A stretch of 12,914 nucleotides of DNA from Porticoccaceae bacterium UBA2002 (GTDB lineage Bacteria; Pseudomonadota; Gammaproteobacteria; Pseudomonadales; Porticoccaceae): contig DDCQ01000098.1 of the NCBI GenBank assembly GCA_002334915.1, positions 30,401-43,314 of the forward strand, written 5' to 3'. Of this stretch, positions 1 to 8,415 are shown one piece after another. Each line of letters begins with the position of its first letter. The stretch's first letter is position 1. A model generated the notes under the pieces. It did no database searches. It was not told the DNA's origin and worked only from the letters and a program-made list of their open reading frames with translations. The translations under genes were made by a program, and so were the position numbers.

Positions 1-22
1 TGACCAGCATCCATGCTGGTCA
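1..22. terminator. Perfect inverted repeat at window edge, possible terminator
   Basis: Two perfect 10-base arms (1-10 and 13-22) are separated by only CC, so the RNA would form about nine pairs closed by a TCCA tetraloop. On the plus strand the hairpin is followed by CGGTTTTAC, an imperfect T tract, so it could end a gene lying to the left of the window. On the minus strand it lies 73 bases beyond the aldehyde dehydrogenase stop, and the bases that would form the T tract are outside the window. It could serve either direction, or be a member of a dispersed repeat family. Bases 23-94 hold nothing else that I recognise. Confidence 0.45.
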
Positions 23-94
23 CGGTTTTACAAGGGTGATGGCACAGATAAGCTCCAAGCTAGGCACGAGATTCATATGACCTGTTTCACCGCC

Positions 95-1513
95 TTAACC
101 AGTAATCCCTTTAATTTCCAAAAAGTCATCAAACCCGTATTCACCCCATTCGCGGCCATTACCTGACTGCTTGTAACCGCCAAAGGGCGCAGCATAATCC
201 TGAGAGGCACTGTTGAGACTAATCATACCGGCCCGCAGCTGCCCTGCTACCCGATGGGCGCGCTCTTTATCGCTGGTGCTGAAATAGGCGGCCAGGCCAT
301 AGGGTGTGTCGTTGGCGATTTCGATGGCCTGCTCTTCGGTATCGAAGGGGATCATGGTTAACACCGGGCCGAATATTTCTTCCTGGGCTATGGTCATCTG
401 GTTATTGACGCCGGCAAAGATGGTGGGCTTTACAAAATAGCCGGTTTCAAAACCCTCGGGTTTGCCGGGGCCGCCTGCTACCAGCTCAGCGCCTTCATCA
501 ATGCCTTTTGCGATCAGGCCCTGGACCTTATCAAACTGCACTCGGCTGGATAATGGGCCAAGGTGCCAGCCCTCTTTTAATGGGTCATCCACTACTACTT
601 CGGCAGCGGCCTGCTTGGCTATTTCTACGGCTTTGTCGTAGACCGATGACTGCACCAGCATGCGGGAGGGTGCATTGCAGGACTGCCCTGTATTACCCAT
701 CATATTGGAGACACCCGAACTAACGGCTTTTTCCAGGTCGGCATCTTCAAAAATAATATTGGGGGATTTGCCACCCAGCTCCTGGGTAACGCGCTTTACG
801 GTTTCCGAGGCGGCTTTGGCTACCAGAATCCCGGCTCGGGTTGAACCGGTGAAAGACACCATATCCACATCCGGGTGGGCGGAGATAACCGCACCTACAT
901 CAGGGCCATCGCCATTGACCATATTGTAAACACCGGCGGGGAAGCCGGCCTGATCCATTATCTCGGTAAATAGATAACCGGAGATGGGGGCGATTTCACT
1001 GGGTTTTAATACCATGGTGCAGCCTGTAGCCAGTGCGGGGGCTACTTTGCAGCTGATCTGATTGATGGGCCAGTTCCAGGGGGTAATAAAGCCACAGACA
1101 CCTATGGGTTCTTTTACAATTCTGGTGTTGCCAATCTGGCGTTCAAACTCAAACTTTTTGAGGGCTTCTATGGCCGCATTAATATGACCGCGGCCGCAGT
1201 CAGCCTGAGCTGCGGTGGCAAAGGATATTGGTGCGCCCATTTCCATGCTGATGGCTACGGACATCTCTTCGTAGCGATCCATATAAATTTTAAGTAGGTT
1301 CTCCATCAGTGAAATACGCTCTTCTACACTGACCTGAGCATAACTGGGGAAAGCGGCTTTGGCTGCGGCTACAGCTGCATCTACATCGCCTGCTGCGCCC
1401 AGACTGATGGTGGCAATAATTTCTTCTGTCGCGGGGTTTTCTACCGCCAGATCATTGGCCGCCAATGGACTTACCCACTGGCCATTAATATAAAATTTAG
1501 TTAGGTCTTTCAT
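95..1513 (-). CDS. NAD(P)+-dependent aldehyde dehydrogenase, CddD-like subgroup
   Basis: This 472-residue protein is a full-length cytosolic aldehyde dehydrogenase that oxidises an aldehyde to its acid with NAD(P)+. The key residues are present: Asn147 in TPWNWP, Lys170 in LKPSE, the Rossmann loop FTGSTRAG at 221-228, the general base Glu245 in QELGG, the catalytic nucleophile Cys279 in GNTGQSCNAPSR, and Glu379 in EEIFGP. The NTGQSCNAPSR wording around the cysteine resembles the subgroup that holds the 6-oxolauric acid dehydrogenase CddD; that assignment is from memory and the substrate is unknown. The ATG start follows GAGAGGGA about seven bases upstream. The gene stands alone: its upstream neighbour (thioredoxin) is on the same strand 95 bases away, with a palindrome and a candidate promoter in the gap, so it is probably transcribed separately. 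The codons look like those of its neighbours. Confidence 0.93.
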   Translation of the reverse strand: MKDLTKFYINGQWVSPLAANDLAVENPATEEIIATISLGAAGDVDAAVAAAKAAFPSYAQVSVEERISLMENLLKIYMDRYEEMSVAISMEMGAPISFATAAQADCGRGHINAAIEALKKFEFERQIGNTRIVKEPIGVCGFITPWNWPINQISCKVAPALATGCTMVLKPSEIAPISGYLFTEIMDQAGFPAGVYNMVNGDGPDVGAVISAHPDVDMVSFTGSTRAGILVAKAASETVKRVTQELGGKSPNIIFEDADLEKAVSSGVSNMMGNTGQSCNAPSRMLVQSSVYDKAVEIAKQAAAEVVVDDPLKEGWHLGPLSSRVQFDKVQGLIAKGIDEGAELVAGGPGKPEGFETGYFVKPTIFAGVNNQMTIAQEEIFGPVLTMIPFDTEEQAIEIANDTPYGLAAYFSTSDKERAHRVAGQLRAGMISLNSASQDYAAPFGGYKQSGNGREWGEYGFDDFLEIKGITG

Positions 1514-1529
1514 CGTTATTCCCTCTCAA

Positions 1530-1539
1530 GTTGCGCAAC
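1530..1539. promoter_or_regulatory. 10-base palindrome upstream of aldehyde dehydrogenase, possible operator
   Basis: GTTGCGCAAC is a perfect palindrome placed 17 bases upstream of the aldehyde dehydrogenase ATG, directly before its ribosome-binding site. On the minus strand a TATAAC -10-like box lies upstream of it at about 1559-1564, so a protein bound here would sit near or just after the transcription start. No regulator gene is adjacent. A palindrome of this length can arise by chance. Confidence 0.25.
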
Positions 1540-1576
1540 AGATTACTGCTGATTCTCAGTTATACCTATACCCTTT

Positions 1577-1610
1577 TATGGTGGCATCTCTATGCTGCCA
1601 TAGTTTTTTT
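1577..1610 (+). terminator. Intrinsic terminator, plus orientation, no plus-strand gene upstream
   Basis: Arms TATGGTGGCAT (1577-1587) and ATGCTGCCATA (1592-1602) pair over 11 positions, counting two G-U wobbles, around a CTCT loop. A G and seven T follow (1604-1610). Read on the plus strand this is a textbook rho-independent terminator. On the minus strand the two wobbles become A-C mismatches and the bases after the hairpin are AAAGGG, so it would work poorly for the thioredoxin gene. The T run overlaps the thioredoxin stop codon from the other side. It may block antisense transcription or end an unseen plus-strand RNA. Confidence 0.55.
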
Positions 1611-2043
1611 ACAGCAGGCCTTCCAGAGTTTCCAGGGTCTGCGGGCCTATCAGGCGCTGCAGCAATTTACCCTCTGGGCTAATAACCAGGGTCTCGGGCA
1701 ATACCTGCACTGGCTCAAGGCCCCAGATGGTTCTGGGGTCGGCCACTAAACTGGGGAACTCAATGCCCAACTTGTCCATTTCAGTGCGCAGCAGGTCGCC
1801 CTGGGAGCCATCGAAGTTCACTGCATAGATAGATACATGCTCGCCATGGTCTGCTTGCAGCTGATTAAACTCGGGAATCTCTTTGCGGCAGGGTGCGCAC
1901 CAGATGGCCCAGTAGTTAATCAGCACCAGCTTTTGCGGCGACTGCAAATCGACGCTGCCGCCATCTAGCAACGCGTATTCGCTGGGCGTATCGGCAGAAC
2001 AGCCTAGTAGAAACAAACTGGTTATCAGAAGCTTTTTGATCAT
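1609..2043 (-). CDS. TlpA-like thioredoxin-fold lipoprotein
   Basis: This 144-residue protein is predicted to be a membrane-anchored thiol-disulfide oxidoreductase facing the periplasm. The N-terminus has two lysines, a short hydrophobic stretch and a lipobox LLGC with Cys15 as the lipidated residue. The thioredoxin active site WCAPC has redox Cys49 and Cys52, and the cis-proline is Pro116 in LPETL, as in the TlpA/ResA/DsbE group. It is compact: the mature domain is near the minimum for the fold. The ATG start is preceded by GGAGA with seven bases of spacing, inside the gap after the yihY stop. The gap to yihY is 13 bases, so the two are probably co-transcribed. The partner is not known; nothing nearby encodes cytochrome c maturation or a DsbD-like reductant source, so a general periplasmic reductase role is only an inference. 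Confidence 0.88.
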   Translation of the reverse strand: MIKKLLITSLFLLGCSADTPSEYALLDGGSVDLQSPQKLVLINYWAIWCAPCRKEIPEFNQLQADHGEHVSIYAVNFDGSQGDLLRTEMDKLGIEFPSLVADPRTIWGLEPVQVLPETLVISPEGKLLQRLIGPQTLETLEGLL

Positions 2044-2056
2044 GGGTCAGTCTCCG

Positions 2057-3331
2057 TTATGTCTTGGGCAAAGGGCGTTCTGGGTCAGGGGCGCCCTGGG
2101 TAAATAGCTCCTCGATACTGAGAGAAAAATTCTCCTGTACCTGGTGACGAGCCTTGCCCGCAAGCATATCGTATTTTGCATACCAGGGATGCTCTGCAAT
2201 AAGTTTATCTGACTCCCAGGTCGCCGAGCTGTATATATTTTCTCCCAACCAGCCGCAGGCATCATTGAGGCTGTGACTGCCCAAATCCCGTATTAGCACA
2301 TACTGGCCACTCTGGGTTTTCTCCAGAACCCTCTGTTGCAACAAACGGTTGCGCAGCTTTTTCCAATGCTCTGCATCCATACCGCTGGCCACCATAGCTT
2401 GATCCGAGAGGCTATCACCGCGCTGCTGGTTCTGCCAACAGTGCCATAGCACCATTAGCGTGGCGACAAGGTCGGGTAACTTTTTACCGCGGCCCTCCAC
2501 AGAAAACGTCTCCAGGCTGCGCACAAATTCAGCGCCTATCAGAATTAGCATCCAAAGTAGATAGATCCAGATAAGAAATAAGGGTATCGCGGCAAAGGCA
2601 CCGTAGATATTGGTATAGCTGGAATGGGCCACTATTAGCCCAAATAATGCTTTAGCGCTCTCAAATAGGGCCGTGGTTACCAGCGCCCCAAATACTGCAT
2701 GGCGGGCGCGCACCTTGCAGTTGGGCACGGCGATAAACAATAGACTGAGGGCCATCCAGGTCAGTAACCAGGGCAGATAGGCAAACAGGTATTGGGCAAT
2801 GCCCAGCGCATCCACTTCATCAACCATCAGACGAAATGACAGCAGATAGGTTTTCATTACCACTCCGGCGGCCAGTAGCAAAGGGCCCAGGCTCAGAATC
2901 GCCCAGTAGAGCAGAAAACCGCTCAGGCCCCGACGTCCGCCGTCGGTACCCCAGATATGGTTAAAGGTTTTCTCTATATTGGCGAGCATAAGATAGGAGG
3001 TCAGCATCAGTATAACCGCACCCACCGAGCTCAGCTTTCTCGCCTGAGCGGAGAAATCACTCAGGTAGGCCGTAATTTCCTGGCCGCTACTGGGCAGCAC
3101 CTTGGAGAAAATCCAGCCTTCAACCTGTGATCCAGCTTCCTGAAAGGCCGGTATCAAAGAGAACATGCTGTACATCAGGGTGAGCATGGGCACTATGGCA
3201 AACAGGCTCATATAAGTCAGCGCGGCGGCGCTCTGGCGACAGCCATCGCGATTAAATCGCTGCACCAGATAGCTGAGAAACTGCCAAAATAAATGTAAGT
3301 ACCTATGGTTTTGCACCAGGTCTCCGATCAC
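2057..3331 (-). CDS. yihY: YihY/BrkB family inner-membrane protein with C-terminal extension
   Basis: This 424-residue protein belongs to the YihY/BrkB family (once misnamed ribonuclease BN), whose molecular role is unsettled. About six membrane segments are visible near residues 37-60, 102-118, 138-160, 181-202, 212-234 and 244-267. Family-typical stretches are ALTYMSLFAIVPML near 38-51, NIEKTFNHIWG at 118-128 and YGAFAAIPLFLIW near 243-255. Residues 280-424 form a soluble tail rich in charged residues and resembling a winged-helix region (DAEHWKKLRNRLLQQRVLEK); long versions with such a tail occur in pseudomonads. The start is GTG, supported by AGAGAGGG eight bases upstream; a second GTG at residue 6 also has GGAG before it and remains possible. 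It is the first gene of a minus-strand pair with the thioredoxin and diverges from arsC. Confidence 0.9.
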   Translation of the reverse strand: MIGDLVQNHRYLHLFWQFLSYLVQRFNRDGCRQSAAALTYMSLFAIVPMLTLMYSMFSLIPAFQEAGSQVEGWIFSKVLPSSGQEITAYLSDFSAQARKLSSVGAVILMLTSYLMLANIEKTFNHIWGTDGGRRGLSGFLLYWAILSLGPLLLAAGVVMKTYLLSFRLMVDEVDALGIAQYLFAYLPWLLTWMALSLLFIAVPNCKVRARHAVFGALVTTALFESAKALFGLIVAHSSYTNIYGAFAAIPLFLIWIYLLWMLILIGAEFVRSLETFSVEGRGKKLPDLVATLMVLWHCWQNQQRGDSLSDQAMVASGMDAEHWKKLRNRLLQQRVLEKTQSGQYVLIRDLGSHSLNDACGWLGENIYSSATWESDKLIAEHPWYAKYDMLAGKARHQVQENFSLSIEELFTQGAPDPERPLPKT

Positions 3332-3370
3332 TGAGATATCCCTCTCTTTCGGTTTGATTAAGTTTGCCCG

Positions 3371-3376
3371 TACAAT
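3371..3376 (+). promoter_or_regulatory. Candidate -10 box for the arsC-wrbA-DUF2069-sppA cluster
   Basis: TACAAT matches the sigma-70 -10 consensus at five of six positions and lies 76 bases upstream of the arsC ATG. The -35 region at 17-18 bases (TTTCGG or TTCGGT) is a poor match, and no TG extension precedes the box, so the promoter is weakly supported. The wider word TACAATGG recurs in the minus-strand promoter ahead of DUF2066. Confidence 0.3.
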
Positions 3377-3393
3377 GGAGCTCTGGTTTACTA

Positions 3394-3413
3394 ATGAATA
3401 GACGCTTATTCAT
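3394..3413. promoter_or_regulatory. Inverted repeat in the yihY/arsC divergent gap
   Basis: ATGAATA (3394-3400) and TATTCAT (3407-3413) form a perfect 7-base inverted repeat around GACGCT. It sits between the divergent genes and downstream of the candidate arsC -10 box, so it could be an operator or a 5' leader hairpin. Its AT-rich arms fit a dimeric repressor site; no regulator gene is beside it. Confidence 0.35.
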
Positions 3414-3451
3414 CGAAGCCAATAAAAGGTTAGTCATAAAAAGGATAGTGT

Positions 3452-4395
<944 letters not shown>

Positions 4396-4397
4396 TC

Positions 4398-4742
4398 TTG
4401 ACCACAGAATTAAAACTTTCGATCAGCAGAACATTAACCCAGAGCAGCTTCTGGCTGCTGATAGCCGTGCTGGCTATCCATCTGTGGATGCAGTCGGCAC
4501 CAGCTGTTATCTATGTAATTAGTCTGCTGCCACTAATGATTTTTATCCCCGGCATGCTCGCCGATCGCCTGCGCACATTAATCTGGCTGGGCTTTGTACT
4601 TCTGCTGTATTTTTACAATGCGGTGCAAAATATGGCAGTACCGGAACCACAGGCAATGGATATTGCTGAACTGGTTTTAACCATAGTGCTGTTTTGCGCA
4701 TCTATGGTTTACGCCCGCATTCGGCAGGTTAATAATGTTTAA
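4398..4742 (+). CDS. DUF2069 inner-membrane protein
   Basis: This 114-residue protein has four predicted membrane helices near residues 17-31, 36-54, 60-79 and 89-108, with short loops. The middle part, GMLADRLRTLIWLGF, and the end of the last helix, ending in a basic YARIR, fit the DUF2069 family of unknown function. The start is TTG, two bases after the wrbA stop and preceded by AGGGCG; the first ATG in frame would delete the first helix, so TTG is preferred. It lies in the same run as arsC and wrbA. Its role is unknown; the tight coupling to wrbA hints at a membrane or quinone-related role, which is only inference. Confidence 0.82.
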   Translation: MTTELKLSISRTLTQSSFWLLIAVLAIHLWMQSAPAVIYVISLLPLMIFIPGMLADRLRTLIWLGFVLLLYFYNAVQNMAVPEPQAMDIAELVLTIVLFCASMVYARIRQVNNV

Positions 4743-4766
4743 ATCACAATTAAAAAGGACTATCTA

Positions 4767-6605
4767 ATGGGCATTATCCGTCGGATCTTTCGCTTTATTG
4801 GCAGCGTTATCTCTGTAATCAGAACCTTGCTTGGCCTGGTTGTTTTGGGTTTTATTTTTATCGCCATAGGCGGAATGTTTGCCGATGATCTGCAGCCAAT
4901 TCCCGAAAAAGGCGCGCTCTACCTGGCCCCAGGTGGTTTTTTGGTCGACCAGAAGACCTACACAGATCCCTTGGAGAAAGTGCTATCTCAGGGCGAGGAG
5001 TCTGAGACTCTAGTCAGAGATATAGTTGAGGCGCTGGATGCAGCGGCCCGCGACAGCCGCATTACCCATTTGCTGCTGGACACAGACTATATGGCCGGTG
5101 CCGGCCTCAGCAAACTTGAAGAGATTAGCTCGGCGCTAATGCGCTTTAAAGAGAGCGGCAAACCCATGATTGCGGTCGCCGATAACTTTAGCCAACAGCA
5201 GTACTACCTGGCCGCCCACGCCGATGAAATTATGCTCAACCCTCTTGGTGGAGTCATGATTACCGGCTTTGCCTCCTACCGCAGCTACTACAAAGAAGCC
5301 CTCGACAAGCTCAGGGTCAAGATGCATATCTTTAGAGTCGGTGACTTTAAAAGCGCCATAGAACCCTATATGGATAACAGCATGTCCACCGGCGTCAAAG
5401 AGGAACGCCGGGCTCTGATTGACGAACTGTGGCAGTTTTATGGCTCTCAGGTAGAGGAACTGCGCGGCCTGCCCACAGGTGCTATCAATGACTACACCAA
5501 TAACTTGCATACCAAATTGCGCTCGGCCAATGGCGATAGTGCCGCGCTGGCCCTGGAGCAGGGTCTGGTTGATCAGGTGGCCAGCCGCACCCAGATGCTC
5601 AAATACCTCAACGAGGTAATCCCCGCCACTGACGGAGAATTTAACAGCATTAACCTTAAGGGCTATCTAAGCCATATTCGTCGCGAACAGGTTATCAGCG
5701 CAGCAGCCAAGAAACACCGAGTCGCGCTGGTGGTAGCCAAAGGCACCATTATGGATGGCGAGCAGCCTGAGGGTAGCGTTGGCGGTGATACATTAGCTGG
5801 CATCTTTGCCGACTTGCGCCAAGACGAAGATGTTAAAGCGGTTGTGCTCAGAGTAGATAGCCCTGGCGGCAGTGCCTTCGCCTCGGAAGTTATTCGCGAT
5901 GCTATGGCGGCAACCCGCGCCGAGGGAGTGCCTGTAGTGATCAGTATGGGCAGTGTTGCCGCCTCTGGTGGCTACTGGATTGCCACCGAAGCCGATCGTG
6001 TGCTGGCCATGTCTACCACCATTACGGGCTCTATAGGCGTCTACGCTGTTGTACCCACAGTCGAAAACTCTATGGCGGCTCTGGGTATCTATTCCGATGG
6101 CGTAAGCACAGCAGATATCTCTGGCATTATGCAGCTCGACCGGGCAATGACTCCCCAGGCAGAGATGTTCTTTCAGGCCGGTGTCGACAATATCTATACG
6201 CAGTTTATTGCTCTGGTAGCAGATGCCCGTAACTCAACCCCGGCGGAAGTTCACGAGATCGCTCAGGGTCGAGTATGGACTGGCGAGAAAGCGTTGGAAC
6301 TGGGTCTGGTAGACCAGCTGGGTGATTTAAATGACGCCATTGAAGTGGCCGCGGAACTGGCTAATCTGGCTGACTATATGGTCGACTACAGGCGCAAACC
6401 ACTTAGTGTTTATGAGCAGCTCCTGTCGGGTATGAGCAGCAGTGCGGGGGCCTCAATGGCTGCCCTGGGGGTCCGCTCACATGATAGCTGGTTACCCGAG
6501 ATTCTAAGTCGTCAAGCCAGGAGTCTGGCTCAGCCACTGCAGGCACTGGAGAAATTATCAGACCCCAGAGGCATGTATCTGCTGTGCGAGCAGTGTCCCC
6601 AGTAA
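4767..6605 (+). CDS. sppA: Signal peptide peptidase SppA, long (67 kDa) form
   Basis: This 612-residue protein is a membrane-anchored serine peptidase that cleaves leftover signal peptides in the periplasmic leaflet. A basic N-terminus is followed by one membrane segment at about 16-37. Two tandem peptidase S49 domains are present: the N-terminal one carries the general base Lys195 in GDFKSAIEP, and the C-terminal one carries the nucleophile Ser400 in MGSVAASGGYW, matching Lys209 and Ser409 of E. coli. The DSPGGSA motif at 364-370 is also typical. The length is close to the E. coli enzyme (618). AAGGA lies seven bases before the ATG. It starts 24 bases after DUF2069, probably in the same transcript, and converges on hda with 11 bases between stops. 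The extreme C-terminus, DPRGMYLLCEQCPQ, has a CxxC pair (Cys607, Cys610). Confidence 0.94.
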   Translation: MGIIRRIFRFIGSVISVIRTLLGLVVLGFIFIAIGGMFADDLQPIPEKGALYLAPGGFLVDQKTYTDPLEKVLSQGEESETLVRDIVEALDAAARDSRITHLLLDTDYMAGAGLSKLEEISSALMRFKESGKPMIAVADNFSQQQYYLAAHADEIMLNPLGGVMITGFASYRSYYKEALDKLRVKMHIFRVGDFKSAIEPYMDNSMSTGVKEERRALIDELWQFYGSQVEELRGLPTGAINDYTNNLHTKLRSANGDSAALALEQGLVDQVASRTQMLKYLNEVIPATDGEFNSINLKGYLSHIRREQVISAAAKKHRVALVVAKGTIMDGEQPEGSVGGDTLAGIFADLRQDEDVKAVVLRVDSPGGSAFASEVIRDAMAATRAEGVPVVISMGSVAASGGYWIATEADRVLAMSTTITGSIGVYAVVPTVENSMAALGIYSDGVSTADISGIMQLDRAMTPQAEMFFQAGVDNIYTQFIALVADARNSTPAEVHEIAQGRVWTGEKALELGLVDQLGDLNDAIEVAAELANLADYMVDYRRKPLSVYEQLLSGMSSSAGASMAALGVRSHDSWLPEILSRQARSLAQPLQALEKLSDPRGMYLLCEQCPQ

Positions 6606-6616
6606 AAAGAACAGGG

Positions 6617-7318
6617 TTAAAGCCCGAGGGTCTCTTTGACAAAGGGCAGGGTCAGGCGTCGTTGTTCCTGCAGCGACGCCCCGTCCAACCGCTCCAACGC
6701 AGCCATCAACCCCTGGGTATCCCGGGGCAAACGGTTTAATAAAAACACCGCCACCTCATTGGACAGATACAGGCCGCGCATACTGGCGCGGTGCTGTAAC
6801 AGACGCCGCCGATCATCATCTCTGTACTGCAGCATCTGCAAAATCACACCAGATTTTAGCCGCGACAGCAGATCGGGCAGTATCACATCCAGCTCATCGG
6901 GCACCCCATGGGCGGCCATCACCAACTTAGTCCCGGCCTCGCGACAGCGATTAAAGAAGTTAAATAGCGGCTCCTGCCAATCGGACTTATGGGCCACCAG
7001 TTGCAGATCATCCAGACACACCAGAGTCGCAGACTCCAGACCTTCAAGAATATCCTGTGGCGAGTATTCCCCCAACTCCGAGAGGGGCAGATAGACTGCA
7101 CCGGCATTTCTGCCCAGCGCCGTTCGCTGGCAGGCGGCCTGCAACAGATGGGACAGGCCGCTGCCACCGGCACCGGCCAGAAATGCAAACTGCTGACCCT
7201 CATCCTGGAGTACCAGACTGGCGAGATGCTGAGGGGTACCTCTGGGGGCATAGAAGTTATCGAATGTCGCTTGATCGTCCAGCGTCACCGCCAGACTCAG
7301 TTGTTTGGGACTATTCAC
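6617..7318 (-). CDS. hda: DnaA inactivator Hda
   Basis: Hda is an AAA+ protein that binds the DNA-loaded sliding clamp and triggers ATP hydrolysis by DnaA after initiation, which prevents re-initiation. The clamp-binding motif QLSLAV is at residues 6-11. The Walker A region is GAGGSGLS at 49-56, with Leu55 where lysine would be; E. coli Hda has arginine there. The Walker B/DDxQ motif is CLDDLQ at 101-106. The arginine finger is Arg153 in LLSRL, the same number as in E. coli, and the sensor 2 arginine is likely Arg199 in LPRD. The 233-residue length is normal. The start is GTG, overlapping the DUF2066 TGA as GTGA, so the two genes are translationally coupled. The first residues MNSPKQLSL closely match E. 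coli Hda, which supports the start. Confidence 0.93.
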   Translation of the reverse strand: MNSPKQLSLAVTLDDQATFDNFYAPRGTPQHLASLVLQDEGQQFAFLAGAGGSGLSHLLQAACQRTALGRNAGAVYLPLSELGEYSPQDILEGLESATLVCLDDLQLVAHKSDWQEPLFNFFNRCREAGTKLVMAAHGVPDELDVILPDLLSRLKSGVILQMLQYRDDDRRRLLQHRASMRGLYLSNEVAVFLLNRLPRDTQGLMAALERLDGASLQEQRRLTLPFVKETLGL

Positions 7319-8388
7319 TCAGATACCCAGCTGTACTCAAGTTTACCACTGAGACTGGCATCCGCCGTACCCTGACCCTGCAGGCGGCCACTGCGCAGCA
7401 GCGCCGAGTGCAGCAGTTCTGCACCGCCCTCCACATCAACCGCCAAGGTTAGCTGGTCACCTTTGACGGCAAATATATCCAGAGAATCAACCACCTCTAA
7501 TTTTTTGAACTGGGCCAGCACTGCCTGATACTTCTTAAAGCTGTCCACACCGCTAATTTGCACCAGCAGCTCATTGGTATTTAGCTGAGGAATATAGGTG
7601 TAGGCTCTGGTCAGGCTATCCACCAACGAGTCCACCGCGCTCGTCATAAAGTCCTCACCAGCCAGAGCGCGAAAATCATTGAGCTGACGGCGACCCGCCG
7701 ACTGATACAGCCAGGCGCCGCGCACCTCTCCAGTAGAGGTGGTATAAAAACGCAGCGCTATCCAGCCATCGGCCTGGTAGCGTTGAGATGCCGGGTCAAT
7801 AAGATCTGCACGCAGAGACCAGGCCTCATTTACCGAGAGCGACAGCTGGTCCTGTAAATCAAAGTTAGGTAACTGGTACGGCATGCCGCGCTGTTTCATG
7901 GCCTGATCAAAGGCCTGCAACACAGCCTGGGCATCCTGGGAAACCTCTGTACCCGAATCGTCTCCAATAAAGCCACGCCCCATCGCCGCATCATCACGCA
8001 CAATCCATACCAGAAACTTGGGTCTGTTAGAGGGCAGCACCGGCAACTGGGCCTGGCGAATTAACTGGTCGATTGCCTGCCGGGCAAAACTAACTTCCAG
8101 CCCCGCCTGTTGGACTGCGCCCTCGGCACTGGGAATATTGCGAAAGCCTATGGCAGCCACAAAGGCATTGGGGTCAGTGAAAAAAGATTGGATACTTGGC
8201 GTCAGCATAATTTCGCTGTTGCCAGTCAGCTTGATCAGCACCTGAGCCAGAGCCTGGCGAACACCTAATTCTCGCGACTTGGCAGTTTGGTCTGCCACAG
8301 GCACCAGGCCAGAGTAGAGTCCGGGCACCTCTTCAGCGAGAGAATGCAGACTAAAACAGGCCAAAAACAGCACTAATATCCGTTTCAA
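7315..8388 (-). CDS. DUF2066 exported protein
   Basis: This 357-residue protein is predicted to be exported: a basic start, a hydrophobic core and a likely cleavage site after Ala18 (HSLA-EE). The mature N-terminal half, with SRELGVRQALAQVLIKLTG near residues 37-55, fits the DUF2066 family, which is of unknown function and commonly lies beside hda and purM in gammaproteobacteria. The start is TTG, supported by GGAGA eight bases upstream and by the signal peptide that begins directly at it. It is the first gene of a two-gene message with hda and diverges from purM. A periplasmic or envelope role is inferred from the signal peptide only; there is no lipobox cysteine and no membrane helix after the signal. 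Confidence 0.85.
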   Translation of the reverse strand: MKRILVLFLACFSLHSLAEEVPGLYSGLVPVADQTAKSRELGVRQALAQVLIKLTGNSEIMLTPSIQSFFTDPNAFVAAIGFRNIPSAEGAVQQAGLEVSFARQAIDQLIRQAQLPVLPSNRPKFLVWIVRDDAAMGRGFIGDDSGTEVSQDAQAVLQAFDQAMKQRGMPYQLPNFDLQDQLSLSVNEAWSLRADLIDPASQRYQADGWIALRFYTTSTGEVRGAWLYQSAGRRQLNDFRALAGEDFMTSAVDSLVDSLTRAYTYIPQLNTNELLVQISGVDSFKKYQAVLAQFKKLEVVDSLDIFAVKGDQLTLAVDVEGGAELLHSALLRSGRLQGQGTADASLSGKLEYSWVSE

Positions 8389-8415
8389 CGACGTTTCTCC
8401 AAATTAATTTGCACC

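Noticed and set aside
508..929. Plus-strand open frames inside the aldehyde dehydrogenase
   Set aside because: They are antisense to a gene with a full set of catalytic motifs, have no family resemblance and no ribosome-binding site.
1531..1749. Plus-strand frame with a hydrophobic start between the dehydrogenase and the thioredoxin
   Set aside because: It runs through the terminator hairpin and most of its length is antisense to the thioredoxin; the hydrophobic part comes from T-rich intergenic DNA.
6606..6640. Possible terminator between sppA and hda (GGGTT with AGCCC)
   Set aside because: The loop would have only two bases and no T run follows, so it is not a credible intrinsic terminator on either strand.
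8386..8396. PurR-type operator near the DUF2066 start (AACGACGTT)
   Set aside because: Only four-base arms match and the outer bases differ from the PurR consensus; it overlaps the DUF2066 start rather than the purM promoter.
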